Source of the DNA: Desulfobacteraceae bacterium
GTDB lineage: Bacteria > Desulfobacterota > Desulfobacteria > Desulfobacterales > SURF-15
Length of the DNA stretch: 27,147 nt
Reading direction: 5' to 3'
Assembly: GCA_003599475.1 (NCBI GenBank)
Contig: QZKK01000125.1
Coordinates: 1 to 27,147, forward strand
Below the pieces are notes generated by a model. That model worked only from the letters and a program-made list of their open reading frames with translations, ran no database searches and was not told where the DNA came from. Shown piece after piece: positions 23,276-27,147 of this stretch (the stretch's first letter is position 1; every line of letters begins with the position of its first letter). The translations under genes and the position numbers were made by a program.

Positions 23276-24805
23276 CTATTCTTTGACAGCCTTGAAGAAC
23301 CCGACGAATTCGTTCGGGTTGACCTCCACACCTTTTACGTTGGCGCGGGTGCCGTAGATCTGATCCTCGTAGAAGAGAACCACGGCAGGAACCTCCCGGT
23401 AGAAAATCTCCTGCAGCTTTGCCAGGACTTCATTGCGCTCTTTGACATCCACGGTGCTCCGCTGCTGCTCGATCAGCTTGTCGACCTCGGGATTGCAGTA
23501 GTTGAAATGGTTCATTTTGCCTTTGCAGGCTGCGCACAATGTGGCCGTCAAGTCGAGATCTCCGGTGGGGCTTCCCTTTCCCAGCAGGAAAATCGGCGCC
23601 TCGGTCCCCTTGTCCAGCAGGGCCTGATAGGCGCCCCAGTCCGGGACCTGCAGCCTGGCGTCGATTCCGACTTCCTTGAGCTGGGCCTGAACGGCTTCGG
23701 CCACCTGGCGGTCCATGAGATATCTTCCGGTCGGGGTGTAGAACCGGACGGTAAAGCCATTGGGATACCCGGCTTCCGCAAGCAGTTTTTTGGATTCTGC
23801 CGGGTTGTACGCATACGGCTTCAGGTCTTTATGCGCTCCGGGAATCACCGGAGATTCGAACCCGCCCCCGACGGTTCCCACACCCCCCAGAACGCCCTTG
23901 ACGATGGCCTCGGAATCGATGGCGTGGGCCACAGCCCGGCGGACCCTTAAATCGTCGAAGGGCTTCATTGTGTTGTTCAGGCCGATATAGACGGTTCGGA
24001 AACCGGTTTTCTTGATGATGCGAACGTCCTTGGACTTTTCGAGCCGGCTGATCATAACGGGCGGAACCGATGAGATCACATCCACCTCGCCGCCGAGCAG
24101 CATCATGACCCGCGAGGAGTCCTCGGGGACGATCCGAACCTCCAGTTTATCGATTGCGGGTTTTTCTCCCCAGTAGGAATCGTTTCTTGAAAGGACCATC
24201 TTCTCCCCCGGAGACCAGCTCCCCAGTTTGAAGGGACCGGTGCCGCAGGGGTTCTGACCGTATTTCTTGCCCTGCTTTTTGCCTTCCGCCGGGCTGATGA
24301 TCGCCAGGTTGTACGCGGAAAGCTGCGCCAGGAAAGGGGCAAAGGGCTTGTCGGTGACAAAGGCGACGGTGTGCTCGTCGATTACCTTTACCTCTTTAAC
24401 CGCCTTGGCGGCGCTTTTCCTCGGAGATCCGATTCCGGGGTCCTGGATCCGGTCAAAGGTATATTTGACCGCCTCGGCATTGAAAGGGGTTCCGTCGTGG
24501 AATTGAACCCCCTTGCGGAGCTTGAACGTCCAGGTCAGTTTGTCGTCCGAGATGCTCCAGGATTCCGCCAGGATCGGCTGCATGTTGCCCTCGACATCCG
24601 GATAGACCAGCGTCTCGTGAATGTGCATCACCATCCGGGACGTGGGAACGTCCGTAACGAATTGCGGATCGAGGGTTGTCGCGTCCGTACCGGTGGCATA
24701 GGCCAGGGTTCCGCCTCCTTTTGCCCCGGCGGCAAAAGACACATCGATTCCGACTGCTAGAAAAACCGCAGTCACCGCTGCAACGATCAGGATCTGTTTT
24801 TTCAT
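23276..24805 (-). CDS. dppA: Periplasmic peptide-binding protein, SBP_bac_5 (DppA/OppA-like)
   Basis: A 509-residue secreted binding protein. The signal peptide is MKKQILIVAAVTAVFLAVG, with likely cleavage near SFA-A; no lipobox Cys is seen. The mature protein has the family signatures TLAYATGTDATTLDPQF, AESWSISDDKLTWTFKLRKG, VQFHDGTPFNAEAVKYTFDR and GTGPFKLGSW. Such proteins capture di- or oligopeptides, opines, glutathione, nickel chelates or sugars, so the family does not settle the substrate. The ATG overlaps the previous TGA (ATGA at 24802-24805) after AGAGGAG. Being the third gene of its operon, after the two ATPases, is less usual than being first. Confidence 0.92.
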   Translation of the reverse strand: MKKQILIVAAVTAVFLAVGIDVSFAAGAKGGGTLAYATGTDATTLDPQFVTDVPTSRMVMHIHETLVYPDVEGNMQPILAESWSISDDKLTWTFKLRKGVQFHDGTPFNAEAVKYTFDRIQDPGIGSPRKSAAKAVKEVKVIDEHTVAFVTDKPFAPFLAQLSAYNLAIISPAEGKKQGKKYGQNPCGTGPFKLGSWSPGEKMVLSRNDSYWGEKPAIDKLEVRIVPEDSSRVMMLLGGEVDVISSVPPVMISRLEKSKDVRIIKKTGFRTVYIGLNNTMKPFDDLRVRRAVAHAIDSEAIVKGVLGGVGTVGGGFESPVIPGAHKDLKPYAYNPAESKKLLAEAGYPNGFTVRFYTPTGRYLMDRQVAEAVQAQLKEVGIDARLQVPDWGAYQALLDKGTEAPIFLLGKGSPTGDLDLTATLCAACKGKMNHFNYCNPEVDKLIEQQRSTVDVKERNEVLAKLQEIFYREVPAVVLFYEDQIYGTRANVKGVEVNPNEFVGFFKAVKE

Positions 24806-25851
24806 AGCTCCTCTCTTTTTCCGGGTTGATGGGTTAGATACATTCTTCCGGCAGAAGAAGCCGTCGGAGTTTCTGCCGGATTCACGGTTTCATACAAGTG
24901 ACAGGCCGACCAGTGGCCGGCGGCGACCTCCTTGAACTCCGGTGCGACATTCCCGCAGATCTCCATCCGCTCCGGGCATCTGGGATGAAACCGGCATCCC
25001 TGCGGCGGGGAAAGCGGGCTTGGAACCTCCCCCTTGAGCAGCTTCCGTGAACTTCGGACCGCAGGATCGAGAGTCGGTATGGAAGCCAGCAAAAATCGGG
25101 TGTACGGATGTCTGGGCGACGTATAGATCTCGCGGTCGCCGGCCGCCTCCACGATCTTTCCCAGATACATGACGGCAATCCGGTCGCTGAGATACTCCAC
25201 GACCGCCAGATCGTGTGCGATGATCAGATAGGAAAGATTCCGTTCCTCCTGAATTTCCACCATCAGGTTCATGACCTGCGCCTGAATGGAAACGTCCAGG
25301 GCGGATACCGGCTCGTCTGCAATGATCAGCTTGGGGTTCAATACGAGCGCGCGGGCGATTCCGATCCGCTGCCGTTGACCGCCGCTGAATTCATGGGGGT
25401 AGCGATCCATCATGTCCTTGCGGATCCCCACCCGGTTGAGGACATGCGCGATGCATTCCCGCCGGTCCTCCCGGGTTCCGATCCGATGGACGATCAGGCT
25501 CTCTTCGATGATTTCACTCGCCGTCAGCCTGGGGTTGAGCGATGCAAAGGGATCCTGAAAGATCAATTGCATGTCTCTTCGCAGGGGTCTCATCTGCGCG
25601 GCGTTTAATTTCAGGATGTCTTTTCCTTCAAAGAGAATTTGTCCGGCATCGGCTTCGATGAGGCGCAGGACGGAGCGGCCGGCGGTGGATTTTCCGCACC
25701 CGCTCTCACCGACCAGGCCGAGTGTCCTGCCCCGGGGGATATGAAAAGAGACATCGTCCACCGCCTGAACCCATTCGGACGTTTTTCCGAAAAGACGTTT
25801 TTGAGCCGGAAAGAATTTTTTCAGGTGATGGACTTCTAAGAGGTTCGACAT
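24802..25851 (-). CDS. dppF: Oligopeptide/dipeptide ABC transporter ATP-binding protein, DppF-like
   Basis: A 349-residue ATPase. Walker A is GESGCGKST (residues 48-56). The signature is EFSGGQRQRIGIARAL, and Walker B is KLIIADEPVSALD. The C-terminal oligopeptide-specific extension (oligo_HPY) has the conserved Cys pattern GCRFHPRCPERMEIC ending HWSACH, which in homologues can bind an iron-sulfur cluster. Together with the DppD-like subunit it powers import at the inner membrane. AGAGGA lies 6 bases before the ATG, and the gene begins 11 bp after dppD. Confidence 0.92.
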   Translation of the reverse strand: MSNLLEVHHLKKFFPAQKRLFGKTSEWVQAVDDVSFHIPRGRTLGLVGESGCGKSTAGRSVLRLIEADAGQILFEGKDILKLNAAQMRPLRRDMQLIFQDPFASLNPRLTASEIIEESLIVHRIGTREDRRECIAHVLNRVGIRKDMMDRYPHEFSGGQRQRIGIARALVLNPKLIIADEPVSALDVSIQAQVMNLMVEIQEERNLSYLIIAHDLAVVEYLSDRIAVMYLGKIVEAAGDREIYTSPRHPYTRFLLASIPTLDPAVRSSRKLLKGEVPSPLSPPQGCRFHPRCPERMEICGNVAPEFKEVAAGHWSACHLYETVNPAETPTASSAGRMYLTHQPGKREEL

Positions 25852-25862
25852 CTATCGTCCTC

Positions 25863-26903
25863 TCATGCCGAACCGTTGAAGCAACGCACCCGGTGACCGT
25901 CACCGATCTCCGTGAACTCGGGTTCTGAACGGCGGCACTCCGGTTTGGATGCGCTGCAGCGCGGGGCGAACGCGCAGCCCCGACGATTTTCGGTCAGTCG
26001 GGGAACGATGCCAGGGATTTCGTTCAATTTTTTACGGCCGTTGTGAACCTTTTCACCGATCCGGGGGAGCGACCGAAGCAGGCCCTGCGTATAGGGATGA
26101 ACCGGGGCCGAAAAAAGGCGCCTGGTTTCCGCTTCTTCAACGATGCGGCCGGCGTACATGACTCCCGTCCGCTCGGCGGTTTCCGCGATGACTCCGAAGT
26201 TGTGCGTAATCAACAGCATCGCCATGTTGAAATCCACCTTGAGCTGTTGAATCAGATCAAGAATCTGTGCCTGAATGGTCATATCCAGGGCGGTGGTCGG
26301 TTCATCTGCGATGAGCAGCTCGGGCCGGCAAGCCATTGCCATCGCGATCATGGCGCGCTGACGCATTCCTCCGGAAAGCCGATGGGGAAAATCCCCGGCC
26401 CGGCGCTGGGGGGAAGGAATCCCCACCCGATCGAGAAGCGAGACGGTTTCCTGCCAAGCCTCTTTCGTGTTCATGGCGCGGTGGAGACGCAGGGCTTCGG
26501 ATATCTGGCGGCCGATGGTAAACACAGGATTCAGCGAGGTCATCGGTTCCTGGAAGATCATGGCGATTCGATTGCCCCGGATCCTTCGCATCTCCTGACG
26601 GCTGAGGGCCAGCAGATTCCGGCCCTCGAACAGGATCTCTCCGTCGACGATCCTGCCCTGGGGCAGGGGAATCAACCCCAGAATGGAAAGGGCGGTGATG
26701 CTTTTTCCGCAACCGCTTTCCCCGACCAATCCATAGGTCTGTCCGGATGAGATGCTGAAGGAGACTCCGTCCACTGCACGAACAATTCCCTCGAAGGTGT
26801 AGAAATGGGTCTTCAGATTTCGGGTTGAAAGGAGAAAATTCTGAGCACCGGACGCCGTCACCATTTTCTGATCAGGGTCCCCCTTATCGGATCGACACCG
26901 CAC
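25863..26903 (-). CDS. dppD: Oligopeptide/dipeptide ABC transporter ATP-binding protein, DppD-like
   Basis: A 346-residue ATPase, first gene of the importer operon. Walker A is GESGCGKS (residues 61-68). The signature is HRLSGGMRQRAMIAMAM, and Walker B is ELLIADEPTTALD. The C-terminal oligo_HPY region has GCAFAPRCSASKPEC and HRVRCF. The GTG start at 26903 has GGAG five bases upstream. An internal ATG at 26864 gives a 333-residue product that starts closer to the conserved domain, with its nearest G-rich site 14 bases away; either is possible. A leader of about 210 nt separates the gene from the promoter at 27120-27147. Confidence 0.9.
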   Translation of the reverse strand: MRCRSDKGDPDQKMVTASGAQNFLLSTRNLKTHFYTFEGIVRAVDGVSFSISSGQTYGLVGESGCGKSITALSILGLIPLPQGRIVDGEILFEGRNLLALSRQEMRRIRGNRIAMIFQEPMTSLNPVFTIGRQISEALRLHRAMNTKEAWQETVSLLDRVGIPSPQRRAGDFPHRLSGGMRQRAMIAMAMACRPELLIADEPTTALDMTIQAQILDLIQQLKVDFNMAMLLITHNFGVIAETAERTGVMYAGRIVEEAETRRLFSAPVHPYTQGLLRSLPRIGEKVHNGRKKLNEIPGIVPRLTENRRGCAFAPRCSASKPECRRSEPEFTEIGDGHRVRCFNGSA

Positions 26904-27119
26904 GCATACTCCAGCCCCGGTTCACGGGATCGGATGCGGAGCTGCAGGTTCAAAAACAATCCCGTTTGCATCGCCGGATCGATTCGAGCCGTCTATCGGA
27001 TTTTTTTGGATGTTTTTTCGGAAGGTAAGAGCCGGCGGATCCTGAGACTGCCTGAGGCGGGTACAGGAAATCGCCGCTCATACGAACCGGTAACCGTCTT
27101 GAAATGAAAACTGGAGTAC
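26904..27119 (-). promoter_or_regulatory. Long untranslated leader of the peptide-importer operon
   Basis: About 210 nt lie between the predicted transcription start and the first gene. On the minus strand a weak hairpin (ATCCG...CGGGAT) followed by TTGTTTTT occurs at about 26951-26979 and could act as an attenuator. No convincing leader peptide or known riboswitch was recognised. Confidence 0.3.
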
Positions 27120-27126
27120 AGTATAC
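27112..27126. promoter_or_regulatory. Operator-like motif TGGAGTACAGTATAC overlapping the importer -10 box
   Basis: It is 14/15 identical to the motif at 7674-7688 before the GntR gene, with one G/A difference. It covers the -10 hexamer of the promoter at 27120-27147, the expected place for a repressor site. It is a probable binding site of the GntR/FCD regulator encoded at 7736-8431; binding is inference. Confidence 0.58.
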
Positions 27127-27147
27127 ACAGATCGACTGGTGAGTCAA
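27120..27147 (-). promoter_or_regulatory. Sigma70-type promoter of the peptide-importer operon
   Basis: On the minus strand TTGACT (27147-27142), a 16-nt spacer and TATACT (27125-27120) match the consensus at 5/6 and 5/6. This is the best promoter seen in the window. It reads toward dppD. Confidence 0.6.

Noticed and set aside
26950..27147. A 65-codon minus-strand frame upstream of dppD
   Set aside because: It spans the promoter and leader, would start within the promoter spacer region, and shows no domain. It is more likely untranslated leader.

Overview
The window is GC-rich, gene-dense bacterial DNA. It probably comes from an anaerobe of the Desulfobacterota (sulfate-reducing or syntrophic 'deltaproteobacterial') type. 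The clues are a ferredoxin-dependent 2-oxoacid oxidoreductase operon, multi-PAS histidine kinases, a four-helix-bundle 'suffix' protein, short intergenic tandem repeats and a likely selenocysteine codon. This is an inference; there is no rRNA or marker gene to fix the taxonomy. No tRNA, rRNA, CRISPR array or complete insertion sequence was seen.

Left part (1-7548): signalling and transport. A sensor histidine kinase runs off the left edge on the minus strand. It follows an NMT1/SsuA-type periplasmic binding protein that has no permease or ATPase beside it. Next on the minus strand is an MFS transporter preceded by a 39-residue ORF whose stop codon overlaps the MFS start. Divergent from these is a large CHASE4-HAMP-PAS-PAS hybrid histidine kinase with a C-terminal receiver.

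Central operon (7736-15271, plus strand): a GntR/FCD regulator, then subunit genes of a 2-oxoacid:ferredoxin oxidoreductase (gamma, a GltD-like flavoprotein fused to a two-cluster ferredoxin, alpha, beta). After these come a two-cluster ferredoxin-like protein with an extra domain, a protein I do not recognise, and an octopine/nopaline-type (opine) dehydrogenase. Most genes overlap or nearly touch.

Debris region (about 15300-17400): a small MGMT-type alkyltransferase whose catalytic Cys codon is an in-frame TGA followed by a bacterial SECIS-like hairpin (strong selenoprotein candidate). Beside it are a truncated M20 peptidase and the remains of a type I restriction locus: an hsdS tail, an intact four-helix-bundle suffix gene with 9-bp repeats, and an hsdR head.

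Right operon (26903-17428, minus strand): oligopeptide/dipeptide ABC importer genes in the order D-F-A-B-C, two M20 (carnosinase-like) dipeptidases, the second interrupted by an in-frame TGA, and a 3-hydroxyacyl-CoA-dehydrogenase-family enzyme. Its promoter carries the same 15-bp motif (14/15 identical) as the promoter of the GntR gene, overlapping a good -10 box. The two operons therefore look like one regulon. A plausible role is import of a peptide-like or opine-like compound, hydrolysis to amino acids, oxidative release of 2-oxoacids and their ferredoxin-linked oxidation to acyl-CoA. The substrate cannot be read from the sequence.
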